A stretch of DNA of 64,000 nt from a virus: positions 1 to 64,000 of the IMG/VR virus record IMGVR_UViG_3300036766_000670. One strand, written 5' to 3'. Below the pieces are notes generated by a model. That model was not told where the DNA came from and searched no databases. It saw nothing but the letters and a program-made list of their open reading frames with translations. Of this stretch, positions 1 to 9,239 are shown piece after piece; within the stretch, counting starts at the first letter, position 1; every line of letters begins with the position of its first letter. Position numbers and translations under genes: made by a program.

Positions 1-1577
1 CATCCTCATTTGCTACGTCTGCATCTTACATTACCGCATCTAATATTGCTGGAACTATAACCAGTGCTTCATATGCCATTTCTGCTTCTTATGCACCACA
101 AATTCCATTCCCTAATACTATTGCTTCGGCATCTTGGGCATCTAGCTCGATCTCCAGTTCACAAGCTAATACAGCATCTTTTATCACTGCATCTAACGTG
201 GTTGGAACCATAACTTCTGCTTCATTTGCGATAAGCGCATCGTATGCTCCGTTTAGTGATAATCCAAATGCCATATCTGCCTCTTGGGCTTCTTCAAGCA
301 TTTCTTCAAGTTATGCTGATACTGCTTCTTATGCCTTAAATGCTGGTAATGCCTATGCAATCAACTTTATTCCAGCAGTAGCCACGAGTGCTTCTTGGGT
401 ATCTGCTAGTGTCAAGATCACAACAGCAGATACGGCCTCATATGTCACCGGATCAAATGTAAATGGAGAAGTATTAAGTGCTGGAACGGCGACGACAGCA
501 ACCAGTTCTTCGTTCGCTTCGGAATCAATATCAGCAAGTTATTCAACAAATGCGGAAACGGCATATGCGATTAATTTCATTCCAGTAGTGGCCACAAGTG
601 CATCGTGGGTTTCGGCTTCTGTTAAAATTACAACTGCCGATACAGCATCCTATATCAATGCATCCAATGTTATAGGGATAGTTGCCAGTGCTTCTTATGC
701 GGCAACATCATCTTATATGGTGATAACAATGGTTGCTTCTGCATCATGGGCATCAAGTTCGATTTCTAGTTCGCAAGCTGCTACGGCTTCATTATTGATT
801 GAAAATGGAGTAATATCCAATATGTTTCCATACTGGAATAATAATATTCTCACTACTTCGAGTATTCTCCAATTTACTTCTTCCACTCTCAATGGAAATC
901 AACTTAAAGTGGGGCCAGAAGTAACTTATGGAGATTATTTGCTTATAGGAGGAAAAGCCAATTTTACTCAAGAAGGTCAAAGAATATCAGCAGATGTGGG
1001 AAATCTTTTCATTGATACAAGTGGTTCGGCAAACAAAGTTTATTTGAACTTTTATGGTGGTGGAGATGTAATTACAAATGTAAATGGAGGAAAATTAGGA
1101 GTAAATACCTCTGCCCCAAATGCTCAACTTGATGTTAATGGTAATATCCATGCTAATAGCATTACAAGTTCTCTAGATGGAACCGCTAGTTGGGCAAACA
1201 ATGTTGTTAGTGGACGTTCTATTATGTTATGTTCAGCTTACACCCCACTAATCTCAGGCCCAGATATAGGTGAAGTTCCAGTGCCTTATTCGCCGTTAGA
1301 CGGTACAACATCATTAATTTATACAGTTAGACGATTAGTTTTCAGGGTACAAACTTCCGCCAATGATACGTCTATAATTGCAATTGAGAAATCAACCGGC
1401 ACTGGTGGATTTTCGGCTACAACCATTGGCTCTGTAACATTATCCTCTGGTAGTTATGAGGCATATAATACGGGTTCTTTGGGTACGATAAACAGTGGGG
1501 ATAAGTTAAGGTTTAATATAACAACACTCGGAAGTGCCCAAAACTGGATCACAATTTGCGAAATCTCGTCGCCTTGA
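1..1577 (+). CDS. Repeat-rich tail fibre-like structural protein (5' partial)
   Basis: The reading frame is already open at base 3, so the gene starts left of the window; the first in-window ATG (198) is internal. The first ~800 nt encode low-complexity repeats built on A-S-[WY]-A and T-A-S-[YF] units rich in Ser/Ala. A longer unit occurs twice (about nt 357-480 and 555-680), both copies carrying AYAINFIP and a following SASWVSASVKITTADTASY stretch. The repeats end near nt 800; the C-terminal ~250 residues are a non-repetitive, beta-rich region. Such repeats are common in extended phage tail fibre or tail-surface proteins. It lies upstream of two further tail-surface-like genes. A receptor-binding or fibre-shaft role is inferred; no catalytic motif is seen. 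Confidence 0.7.
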   Translation, partial: SSFATSASYITASNIAGTITSASYAISASYAPQIPFPNTIASASWASSSISSSQANTASFITASNVVGTITSASFAISASYAPFSDNPNAISASWASSSISSSYADTASYALNAGNAYAINFIPAVATSASWVSASVKITTADTASYVTGSNVNGEVLSAGTATTATSSSFASESISASYSTNAETAYAINFIPVVATSASWVSASVKITTADTASYINASNVIGIVASASYAATSSYMVITMVASASWASSSISSSQAATASLLIENGVISNMFPYWNNNILTTSSILQFTSSTLNGNQLKVGPEVTYGDYLLIGGKANFTQEGQRISADVGNLFIDTSGSANKVYLNFYGGGDVITNVNGGKLGVNTSAPNAQLDVNGNIHANSITSSLDGTASWANNVVSGRSIMLCSAYTPLISGPDIGEVPVPYSPLDGTTSLIYTVRRLVFRVQTSANDTSIIAIEKSTGTGGFSATTIGSVTLSSGSYEAYNTGSLGTINSGDKLRFNITTLGSAQNWITICEISSP

Positions 1578-1585
1578 TATTTATA
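1578..1585 (+). promoter_or_regulatory. Late-type octamer TATTTATA
   Basis: The octamer directly follows the stop codon at 1575-1577 and ends 4 nt before the ATG at 1590. No Shine-Dalgarno sequence lies between. It is one of at least 14 copies in this window placed upstream of genes and reading the same way as the gene. Confidence 0.45.
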
Positions 1586-1589
1586 GCAT

Positions 1590-2525
1590 ATGCCGACATC
1601 ACATTTTACTATTTTTCGTAATTCAGATACCAATGCGCCAGCATTAAATGGTCAATCCGGTAGTTTGGTTTCAATATTGGATTATGTATTAGTAACTGGT
1701 TCTGGTTGGATAAAATCTTTTAGCGGCACTAATAGTGCGGTTTATCATATGCCGACTGGTTCTGGATTTTATTTGAATGTCCAAGACACCGCAATAACAA
1801 CTTCTAAGGAAGCTCAAATATGGGGTTATGAAGTGGCAACTGCTCAGAATATTGGAACCAATCAGTTTCCTTCTATGAGCCAAGGAATAAATAATAACGG
1901 ATATCTTCCTGTAAGAAAAAGCTCAACGGCGGATTCGACTTCCAGAACATGGATTGTCTTTGCTGATTCAATGAGTTTTTATTTCTACAATATTACCGGG
2001 GATAGCAGCGCCACTACTACATACTTAGGATGGCAATTTGGAGATTTTTATTCATTCAAATCAAACGATCCATATAGATGTATAATACAGGGAAGAACGT
2101 CAGAAAATGCTATTGCTACCAATGCTAATGCCTTGGAAATTTTATCTTTGCTAAATACAACAGTGACAAGCGTATATGTTGCCCGGTCCTATCTTGCTGG
2201 CCCGAATAGTAATAGTTTGGCGGTTGGAAAACACGGCGATGGTGCTAAAGGTTCAACCACAATAATGAATGGGACTACCCAATATCCCAACCTCCCAGAT
2301 AATGCTTTGTATATGAGTCCAGTATGGATTACCGAGCCTAGTACTAATACACTAAGAGGTCAAATGAGAGGATTTTATCAAATACTCCACGCTCAAGGAC
2401 GTTTTTCAGACGGAGAACAATTTACTGGTTCCAATTCTTTCGTAAGTAAATCGTTTTATATATTACCCGGAACCAATACAGGACTTTATTGCATGGAAAC
2501 CAGTAATACAATTTTAACAAACTAA
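1590..2525 (+). CDS. Tail-surface structural protein, tandem paralogue 1
   Basis: This 311-residue protein is clearly related to its downstream neighbour along its whole length. Shared blocks include LNGQSGSLV near residue 20, RKSSTADST/RKSTSADTT in the middle, AVGKHGDGAKGSTT and a Cys-Met-Glu-Thr-Ser ending close to the C-terminus. There is no signal peptide or membrane segment; the composition is Ser/Thr/Gly-rich, as in beta-structured virion proteins. The start follows a TATTTATA octamer. A virion or tail-fibre-associated role is inferred from context; the fold is not recognised. Confidence 0.7.
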   Translation: MPTSHFTIFRNSDTNAPALNGQSGSLVSILDYVLVTGSGWIKSFSGTNSAVYHMPTGSGFYLNVQDTAITTSKEAQIWGYEVATAQNIGTNQFPSMSQGINNNGYLPVRKSSTADSTSRTWIVFADSMSFYFYNITGDSSATTTYLGWQFGDFYSFKSNDPYRCIIQGRTSENAIATNANALEILSLLNTTVTSVYVARSYLAGPNSNSLAVGKHGDGAKGSTTIMNGTTQYPNLPDNALYMSPVWITEPSTNTLRGQMRGFYQILHAQGRFSDGEQFTGSNSFVSKSFYILPGTNTGLYCMETSNTILTN

Positions 2526-2526
2526 T

Positions 2527-3471
2527 ATGTCATATCAATTCACAATCATAAAATCAACTAATGTAGGCGCTCCAACACTTAACGGTCAATCGGGAAGTCT
2601 TGTCGCAGTTTTGGATTTTTGTTTAACCGGCTCAGTAACCGGATGGACAAGAACATTTACAAGTTCAAGTTCAGGAACAGTAACAAGAGCACAATACCAA
2701 ATGCCATCTGGCTCAAGAATGTCCATCAATATTCAAGATGATGCCATTGGAACGGGTGGAGCGAAGGAAGCAAGAATATTTGCTTTTGAAAGTGGTTCTG
2801 CAATTGATGCCGGTTCTGGTCAGTTTCCATTAGCAGGGCAGGGTGTTGCAGGCACGGGTGGATATTTAATAGCAAGAAAGAGCACAAGTGCTGATACAAC
2901 GGCAAGAGTATGGCAATGTTTTGCTGATAGTTCTACCTTCTACTTTTTTGCACAAACCGGAGACCAGGCTAGTACCTATGAAGCATTTATGTTTGGAGAT
3001 ATTTATTCTTTAAAATCTAATGACCTATATAGATGCATAATCATCGGTAGAGCATCTGAAAACACCACAGCAACCGAAACTACGGACACTTTAGCAGCAA
3101 TAAATACTGCGGTAGCTGGACATTATATGTCAAGAACATATGGCGGTGGAGGAGTTTCAACTGCTGTAGGGAAACATGGCGATGCAGTCAAAGGTTCTAC
3201 TACAGCGTTAAACGGAACAGTTCAATATCCTAATGGTCCCGATGGAACAATGTATATCTCGCCAGTGTGGGTTCATGAAAATGCTTCGTCGACAGTCAGA
3301 GGCAGATTGCGAGGATCTTATCAAATATGTCATGCAATTGCTAATTTTAGTGATGGTGATACTTTTAACGGAAGTTCAACGTTGGTAGGTAAAACTTTTC
3401 AAATTCTAAAAAGTAGTTGTAATCTTGGTGTATATTGCATAGAAACTTCTGCAACTCTGGAGACAAATTAA
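2527..3471 (+). CDS. Tail-surface structural protein, tandem paralogue 2
   Basis: This 314-residue protein is a paralogue of the preceding gene; the two are separated by one base and are probably translated together. Conserved segments line up from LNGQSGSLVAVLDF at the N-terminus to the Gly-Val-Tyr-Cys-Ile-Glu-Thr-Ser ending. Copy 2 has a Gly/Ser-rich insertion after residue 40. Tandem duplication followed by divergence fits genes exposed on the virion surface. Function is unknown beyond a structural assignment by context. Confidence 0.7.
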   Translation: MSYQFTIIKSTNVGAPTLNGQSGSLVAVLDFCLTGSVTGWTRTFTSSSSGTVTRAQYQMPSGSRMSINIQDDAIGTGGAKEARIFAFESGSAIDAGSGQFPLAGQGVAGTGGYLIARKSTSADTTARVWQCFADSSTFYFFAQTGDQASTYEAFMFGDIYSLKSNDLYRCIIIGRASENTTATETTDTLAAINTAVAGHYMSRTYGGGGVSTAVGKHGDAVKGSTTALNGTVQYPNGPDGTMYISPVWVHENASSTVRGRLRGSYQICHAIANFSDGDTFNGSSTLVGKTFQILKSSCNLGVYCIETSATLETN

Positions 3472-3477
3472 CATAAC

Positions 3478-3942
3478 ATGAGTGCTTTAGCTTATAGTGG
3501 TTCAAATGGATGTTTAGCCGATGCGGGTAAAATAGGTGTTCTAAAAGCACTTAATCTCGGTGGTCAAATCGCTTATATAAATGGTATAACCGAATATTTC
3601 ACTGATGGTTCTCCTGCGGCACCGTGTATGCAAATTGCTATTCCTAATAGTTTTCGTTTTCGTTGGGTCATTCATACAGGTGTAAATACAATACAGGTAA
3701 ATGCCAAACAAGTTGTTAATCAAAATCCAAGACCTAGTATAACCGTAAGAGCAAATTCATCAATAGGCATACCGAATGATATTATTGCTTATGCTCCGAG
3801 TGGAAATGGATGGACAACTACTAATACTATTACTATAAATAATACATCAGGAAATAAAGGAGCGGTGTATGTTGATTTAGCAAATAACTACGGTGGACAA
3901 TCTAATACACCAGCCTATTTTGACCATATTGTAACCAGCTAG
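3478..3942 (+). CDS. Small beta-rich structural protein
   Basis: This 154-residue protein begins 6 nt after the previous stop and shares the tail-surface cluster. It is rich in Asn, Thr, Ile and Val, with many short predicted strands (for example INNTSGNKGAVYVDL near the C-terminus) and no Lys-rich or membrane region. It does not resemble the two paralogues upstream. It may be a decoration or fibre-tip protein, but only the gene context supports this. Confidence 0.6.
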   Translation: MSALAYSGSNGCLADAGKIGVLKALNLGGQIAYINGITEYFTDGSPAAPCMQIAIPNSFRFRWVIHTGVNTIQVNAKQVVNQNPRPSITVRANSSIGIPNDIIAYAPSGNGWTTTNTITINNTSGNKGAVYVDLANNYGGQSNTPAYFDHIVTS

Positions 3943-3968
3943 TATAATAACTTGAAAAGAGACATAAA

Positions 3969-4479
3969 ATGAAGTACAATATTGTCAATATGAAGGAAAT
4001 CCAATTAGCAAATAATAAAGGTGTTGTTTTTATTGATAATAAAGATTACGATTTAGTATTACAATATAAATGGTGTTTGCCTACTCGTGATAAATATCCA
4101 ACAATCTCAATTCATGCTGGATATTATAAACAAAAATAAATCAAAATGCATCATCTAATCCTTCCACTTACAAAAGATGTGGAAATAGACCATATCAATC
4201 ATAATGGCTTAGATAATAGACGTTGTAATTTGAGATTAGTAACACATCAACAAAATATTCAAAATACATCAGTTCGTAAACAGAAAAAAAACTTCTAAAT
4301 ACAAAGGTGTATCTTGGTTTAAGAGAGATAGCACTTGGAGAGCATATATAGGAAAAGATTGTAGTGGGAAACAGACGCATCTTGGATATTTTAACACAGA
4401 GATAGAAGCAGCAAGGGCATACAATGAAGCTGCAACAAAATACTTTGGTAAATATGCTTGTTTAAACGAAGGATTATAA
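3969..4479 (+). pseudogene. Decayed HNH-AP2 homing endonuclease
   Basis: The three parts of an HNH endonuclease with a C-terminal AP2 DNA-binding domain can be read here, but not in one frame. The N-terminal part runs from ATG 3969 (IQLANNKGVVFIDNKDYDLV) to an in-frame TAA at 4137-4139. The same frame then resumes with the HNH core (EIDHINHNGLDNRRCNLR) and stops after an A8 run at 4284-4291. The AP2 part (KYKGVSWFKRD...W..YI, then THLGYFNTEIEAARAYNEAA) continues in the +1 frame to TAA 4477. One nonsense codon and one extra A therefore break the gene. It is a degenerate mobile element between two structural genes. Confidence 0.8.
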
Positions 4480-4480
4480 T

Positions 4481-4639
4481 ATGACGGTTAACGAAATCGA
4501 TGTTTGGATGAATAATGTGCCCGTGATTGAACAGGCTGGCGATTATGACTTTGCTACCTGGCTTGATGGTGTTCCTGTATTGGAACAAGGTGGACAGGGT
4601 GGCTCTGGATTGGAAAGACGCAGAGCAGAAATATTCTAA
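4481..4639 (+). CDS. Very small protein with duplicated W-x3-VPV motif
   Basis: This 52-residue reading frame starts one base after the decayed endonuclease. It contains two tandem versions of a short unit: WMNNVPVIEQ at residues 9-18 and WLDGVPVLEQ at 27-36. The duplicated motif argues for a real coding sequence, perhaps a small virion component, but there is no firm family assignment. The end is Gly-rich followed by a basic tail. Confidence 0.5.
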   Translation: MTVNEIDVWMNNVPVIEQAGDYDFATWLDGVPVLEQGGQGGSGLERRRAEIF

Positions 4640-4687
4640 TCCATAAACTTTATTAACCCTCAACAATATGTATAAAAAGTAAATCAT

Positions 4688-4996
4688 ATGTCACAGTCAA
4701 TCAAAATTACAGAGTCGGAATTTGCGGAGATTAAAATGCTTCAAAACAAATTTCAGGAAAGTATTCAACGACTTGGTTTGTTAGGTGTTGAAAAAATGGA
4801 ATTAGATCGCCTAGTAACTGAGTTTGTCGAGAAAGAAAAAAAGTTGAAAGATGAGTGGATTAGCCTTCAAAAATTGGAACAAGGACTTCTCGATAAGATC
4901 ATAGCCAAATACGGAGAAGGAAATCTTTCTATGTCAGATGGAACTTTTATCCCATCAATTATAGCACAAGCTCCGTTGGTCAAAGGAACGGTATAA
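4688..4996 (+). CDS. Small coiled-coil protein, hypothetical
   Basis: This 102-residue protein has a strongly helical, Glu/Lys/Leu-rich pattern over residues 5-75, compatible with a coiled coil, then a short non-helical C-terminus. It lies 92 nt upstream of the tail sheath gene. Small coiled-coil proteins near tail genes are common in T4-like phages, but the exact family is not recognised. It may act as a tail assembly factor or minor virion protein. Confidence 0.6.
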   Translation: MSQSIKITESEFAEIKMLQNKFQESIQRLGLLGVEKMELDRLVTEFVEKEKKLKDEWISLQKLEQGLLDKIIAKYGEGNLSMSDGTFIPSIIAQAPLVKGTV

Positions 4997-5024
4997 ATAT
5001 TTGCATCTTCATGTTTTTGGCAGA

Positions 5025-5032
5025 TATTTATA
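5025..5032 (+). promoter_or_regulatory. Late-type octamer TATTTATA before tail sheath
   Basis: This copy lies 56 nt before the sheath ATG at 5089, so here a normal untranslated leader is possible. A separate TATAAATA, identical to the T4 late promoter consensus, lies at 4992-4999 at the end of the previous gene. Confidence 0.45.
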
Positions 5033-5088
5033 ACTGAATAACAACTTTCTTTAGAGACCAACAATCGTATTGAAAGAAGGACAAATAT

Positions 5089-8000
5089 ATGCCAATCACA
5101 GAAGGTGGACAATGGAGTCCAGATAGAAAAATAATAAGCCCCGGTGTATTCACTCGGGAGATAGACCAGTCTGGTATCGCACAAGGCGTAGCGGATATTG
5201 GAGCAGTCGTAGTTGCACCATTTGCTAAGGGGCCAGGATTTTCGCCAACACTTTGTTCAGATATGACAACTCTGCAACAAGCGTTCGGGGTTCCTGATGG
5301 TAATTTATATGGCCCATATACTGCTCAACAGTATTTACAGGAAAAAGGATTTGTAACGGTTTGCCGTGTTGGTGCTCTTACTGGATATCATCAAAAGTAT
5401 CCGTGGGTCATTTGGGCAGAAGAAGGAAATTGGCTTCGTTATCCTGACGCTGGATGGTTGGATTATACCATCTCCTCAATATCTTCGACTGGTCTTTATT
5501 TCATATCCGCTTCCTCAAATGGAATTACAGCCAATTCGGCTGGATACACAGGTTCTATCACCTTTACCGCTCAACCAGTAACTCTTACATTAATTAATGG
5601 AGTAGCAACAGCTAATCCACTTGGAAGCAATACTGGTTCAATGCTTCTTCATCAACCATATCCTGCAAGTGGTAGCACACTGTACACCGGACAAACAGTT
5701 GCTGGACACATCAATGGTATATTTTCATTTACTGGCTCATTGAATGTTTCCACTGCTTCGGCAACATCTGCTTCGCTAATAAGTCAACTTTTTACTCAAG
5801 GTCTATTCAGTGGAAATATCTATGGTGTCCAATTTACAAGTAGTCAAGTTCCATTTAATACGGCCAATTTCTATGGTAACACTCTTCAAATCAGCCAGTC
5901 TTACGGAATTTGTAATTTACTGGTGTTAAATATTGCTGGATGTCTTACTGGAAGTCTTGGAAAGTATGGACTCGGATTTCTCGCTGGAAGTAATAATACT
6001 TTTGATCCATGCACAGGAATATGGACTGCCAGCGGATCGGCAATTAAAGTGTTGGCAGTTCTTGCCGATACTCAAAATGCCGAGATTGATAGCACTTTGC
6101 ACGCCCCAGGCTTTTTAGGTTCTACTCAAAGCTATAATCCTCTTGTCAGCGGTTCGACCAATATTGGATTAGATTTTGATATCCAGTTGAGCCAATCATT
6201 AAATGGTGCTTATGGTACATATCATTTCTCTCTCAATCCAGAAAGTCCAAAATACATTACTAATGTATTTGGTGAAGATTCGAGAGCGGGCAATCCATCA
6301 ACATACGTTCAAGGCACTAAAATTGAGGCCGCTTATCTCTATAAACTTTTCGAAGATGATATTGCCGTTGTTGCCACAGATCCAACTAAATGGCAAGTTC
6401 ATGGAGATGAAATGCCATCTGGTTCATGGACCGGCGAACCTTTGAATTTCACTGATCAATGGTCTTTGAATTTGCTAAATGGTGATTCTGCATATAGTTT
6501 AACTAATGCTTATACTCCGTGGATTCTTTCTCAACAAATATCTGCTTGGAATGGCGGAAAAGCAACTCGCTTTCCATTGTTCCAGCTTGCAACTTTGTCA
6601 GACGGTACTTACACCAATACTTCCTTCAAAATTGAAATCTCTAATGTAAAATTAGCGGGTACAGTCGCCGGAAGTGATTGGGGTTCATTTACCTTAACGG
6701 TTCGTGCTTATAGTGATACGGATAAAAGACCTCAAATCCTTGAACAATTTAATAACTTATCTCTTGACCCAACTTCTGCAAACTTCATTGCTCGCAGAAT
6801 TGGTGATCGCTATAATTACATCCGTTTTGATGGTAAAATCATTGAATTTGGAACATACACTAATAATAGCAAGAATATTCGTGTTGTAATGTCGCCAAAT
6901 CCATATCCAACAACCGCTGTTCCTTATGGATTTCAAGCTCTCTCTAGCCCAGTTAATGGAGCAATTGGAAATTGGTGCAATCCAATGGCATATACCAAAG
7001 CATCAATTTATAGTTTATTCCCTGGCAAATATACCTCAGGTATTGACTTTGTTGGCGTTCCTCCAGGGGCGGATGCAGAACTTACATCTTTGTATCCAAC
7101 ATCGTCAGTTGGTGAAGGGCACTGGAAAGATAATCTTCAATACTTCGCTCCGTTGCCAGCAGGATCAACGATTGGCAGTAATACGGAATTTGCTCTTGAT
7201 GATGTTATCACTGTAAATGGTGTTGGAACTGGTTCTTTCCTTGATCCATCGTTGAGTGGAAGCATTCCATCAACCTACGACGCAGCTAACGAAACCACCT
7301 ACGTCAAGATGCGTAAGTTCGTCTTTGGATTCCAAGGTGGATTTGATGGACAATCTCCAGCTATTCCTGAAAATGTTGGTGAAGATCTTGAGCCGGGTAA
7401 TACTCAGGGTTTGGATTGTACTAATAGTACAACAGCAGGATCGATTGCCTATAATCAGTGTATCGGTGCTCTTGGAAATGCCGATGAATTTGATATTAAC
7501 TTGATCGTTGTTCCCGGTATTATCTATTCCTTACACTCTTACGTTACTACCCTTGTAGTTGAGATGTGTGAGAATCGTGGAGATTGTTTCTTTATTCTTG
7601 ACATGTATAAAGACAGCGGTAATCCAACCACGGGTCAAATTGATGAAGTAGTCAATCTTGCCAAAGAATTTGATACTAACTATGCAGGTACTTATTATCC
7701 TTGGGTCAAGATATTAGATACGAATATAAATCAAATCGTAACTGTTCCACCATCAGTAGTGCTTCTAGCCGTATATGCTGCTAACGATAAAGTTGCGGCA
7801 GAATGGTATGCGGTAGCCGGTCTCAATCGTGGTGGAATCACTCAGGCAGTACAATTGACTGATCGCACTACTCATACCGAACGTGATACTCTGTATGAAG
7901 GAAAAGTCAATCCTATCTGCACATTCCCAGGACAAGGTATTGTAGTTTGGGGTCAAAAAACTTTACAGAATAAGGATTCTGCAACCAATAGAATCAATGT

Positions 8001-8307
8001 TCGTCGTTTGCTTATTGCGGTTAAAAAGTTCTTCGCCTCGACGGCAAGATACTTGGTGTTCGAACAGAATACAGCAGAAACTCGCAACAAATTCTTGGCG
8101 ATTGTTAATCCATATCTTGAAAGTGTACAGCAACGCAGTGGTTTGTATGCCTTCCAAGTCAAGATGGACGCCAGCAACAATACCCCAGATTTGATTGACC
8201 AGAATATTCTGTACGGCCAAATCTACTTACAGCCAACTAGAACTGCGGAGTTCATTCTCTTGGACTTTTATATCCTCCCGAGTGGGGCGAGTTTTCCTAC
8301 AGCGTAA
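5089..8307 (+). CDS. Contractile tail sheath protein (T4 gp18 family)
   Basis: This 1072-residue protein forms the contractile outer sheath around the tail tube. The N-terminus (residues 15-70; ISPGVFTREIDQSG, then VVAPFAKGP) and the C-terminal ~200 residues match the gp18 fold. The C-terminal part includes NRGGITQAVQLTDRTTHTERD, the RINVRRLLIAVKKF helix, FEQNTAETRNKF and the final LLDFYILPSG strand. It is much longer than T4 gp18 (about 660 residues); the extra length lies in a Ser/Thr/Gly-rich middle region (about residues 100-700) that probably forms surface-exposed domains. An 11-bp terminator follows at 8345. Confidence 0.93.
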   Translation: MPITEGGQWSPDRKIISPGVFTREIDQSGIAQGVADIGAVVVAPFAKGPGFSPTLCSDMTTLQQAFGVPDGNLYGPYTAQQYLQEKGFVTVCRVGALTGYHQKYPWVIWAEEGNWLRYPDAGWLDYTISSISSTGLYFISASSNGITANSAGYTGSITFTAQPVTLTLINGVATANPLGSNTGSMLLHQPYPASGSTLYTGQTVAGHINGIFSFTGSLNVSTASATSASLISQLFTQGLFSGNIYGVQFTSSQVPFNTANFYGNTLQISQSYGICNLLVLNIAGCLTGSLGKYGLGFLAGSNNTFDPCTGIWTASGSAIKVLAVLADTQNAEIDSTLHAPGFLGSTQSYNPLVSGSTNIGLDFDIQLSQSLNGAYGTYHFSLNPESPKYITNVFGEDSRAGNPSTYVQGTKIEAAYLYKLFEDDIAVVATDPTKWQVHGDEMPSGSWTGEPLNFTDQWSLNLLNGDSAYSLTNAYTPWILSQQISAWNGGKATRFPLFQLATLSDGTYTNTSFKIEISNVKLAGTVAGSDWGSFTLTVRAYSDTDKRPQILEQFNNLSLDPTSANFIARRIGDRYNYIRFDGKIIEFGTYTNNSKNIRVVMSPNPYPTTAVPYGFQALSSPVNGAIGNWCNPMAYTKASIYSLFPGKYTSGIDFVGVPPGADAELTSLYPTSSVGEGHWKDNLQYFAPLPAGSTIGSNTEFALDDVITVNGVGTGSFLDPSLSGSIPSTYDAANETTYVKMRKFVFGFQGGFDGQSPAIPENVGEDLEPGNTQGLDCTNSTTAGSIAYNQCIGALGNADEFDINLIVVPGIIYSLHSYVTTLVVEMCENRGDCFFILDMYKDSGNPTTGQIDEVVNLAKEFDTNYAGTYYPWVKILDTNINQIVTVPPSVVLLAVYAANDKVAAEWYAVAGLNRGGITQAVQLTDRTTHTERDTLYEGKVNPICTFPGQGIVVWGQKTLQNKDSATNRINVRRLLIAVKKFFASTARYLVFEQNTAETRNKFLAIVNPYLESVQQRSGLYAFQVKMDASNNTPDLIDQNILYGQIYLQPTRTAEFILLDFYILPSGASFPTA

Positions 8308-8344
8308 ATGATTGGAAATGAAATAGTTGGATAAAAACTTATTC

Positions 8345-8376
8345 AAAGAAAATCCTCATGTTGGGGATTTTCTTTT
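8345..8376 (+). terminator. Rho-independent terminator after sheath gene
   Basis: A perfect 11-bp stem (8345-8355 with 8365-8375) closes a 9-nt loop and its 3' arm is T-rich. It lies 38 nt after the sheath stop codon and would end sheath transcripts before the mobile endonuclease. Confidence 0.75.
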
Positions 8377-8419
8377 ATATGTATAGGACAACAATATTTG
8401 GCCAACAGGATAGAACATT

Positions 8420-9202
8420 ATGACATTGTACGGAAATCCAGAAAAAATAAAGAAGATATGTGAATGGACAGGGAAAGAGTTTATGGTCGATTGGAAACAT
8501 AGAAATCAACGATTTATAAATATCCGTGCTATGCGTAACTGGAGAATGGCTCAATGTAGAGAAATAGTTAAATGTCTAACTTGTGGGAAATCTTTTGAAC
8601 GATACAAGAATATACTTCATCTGGATACAGGACTTCCTACTCAATATTGCTCTAATGATTGTAATAGAAAATCTATACATAAGAAAGAGTGTCTTAAAAA
8701 ATGGATAAAAAATCATAATCCAATGGATAACCTTTTATCAAGAGAAAAAATAAAACAATCTAAACTTGAACGATATGGAAACTCAACATATAACAACATT
8801 AAAAAATGTAGAAAAACTATGATGGACAAATATGGAGTCCATTGTGTTTTTTACCTTCCTTCTTGTAAGTCTAATGGAAGGAGAATATCAAAGTTTCAGA
8901 AACGAATATATGAAGATCTTCTTCAACAACATCCAGACGCAGAACTTGAAAAGTATCTCCCAGATGTAAAAAAAGCAGTAGATATTTATATTCCTTCTAC
9001 GAAAAAAGTCATAGAATGCTACGGAGATTATTGGCATTGTAATCCCCAAAAATGTTCTCCTACTTATTACAACTATCTCGTCCATCTTACAGCACAAGAG
9101 ATTTGGGAAAAAGATAGACAAAAAGTTGAGTTACTCAAAAGTGGTGGTTATGATGTGGAAATAATATGGGAGAACAGTAAAAAGAGGTTTATAGAATATT
9201 GA
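8420..9202 (+). CDS. Vsr-like (EDxHD-type) free-standing homing endonuclease
   Basis: This 260-residue protein has a C-terminal nuclease domain of the Vsr-like PD-(D/E)XK type found in phage homing endonucleases such as I-Bth0305I. Key elements are VDIYIP (187-192), KVIECYGDYWH (196-206) and a closing helix plus strand, WEKDRQKVELLKSGGYDVEIIWE. An N-terminal zinc-ribbon pattern (C52-x2-C55...C77-x3-C81) and a repeated SKLERYGNSTYNN/DKYGV segment probably bind DNA. It stands between the sheath gene and a virion gene, after a terminator, as expected for a mobile gene. It appears intact. Confidence 0.8.
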   Translation: MTLYGNPEKIKKICEWTGKEFMVDWKHRNQRFINIRAMRNWRMAQCREIVKCLTCGKSFERYKNILHLDTGLPTQYCSNDCNRKSIHKKECLKKWIKNHNPMDNLLSREKIKQSKLERYGNSTYNNIKKCRKTMMDKYGVHCVFYLPSCKSNGRRISKFQKRIYEDLLQQHPDAELEKYLPDVKKAVDIYIPSTKKVIECYGDYWHCNPQKCSPTYYNYLVHLTAQEIWEKDRQKVELLKSGGYDVEIIWENSKKRFIEY

Positions 9203-9223
9203 CGGGGAGCGTTGTTTCTGCTA

Positions 9224-9231
9224 TATTTATA
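9224..9231 (+). promoter_or_regulatory. Late-type octamer TATTTATA
   Basis: The octamer ends 8 nt before the ATG at 9240; no Shine-Dalgarno sequence is visible in between. Confidence 0.45.
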
Positions 9232-9239
9232 CTTGTATT

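Noticed and set aside
1-800. CRISPR-like or tandem DNA repeat array
   Set aside because: The repetition is at protein level with variable DNA sequence and spacing; it is a repeat-rich coding region, not a CRISPR array. No CRISPR array or tRNA gene was seen anywhere in the window.
4992-4999. TATAAATA identical to the T4 late promoter consensus (also at 35563-35570 and 23021-23028)
   Set aside because: Only a few copies were found in gene direction, whereas the reverse complement occurs before many genes; in an AT-rich genome single copies are expected by chance. Not listed as separate promoters.
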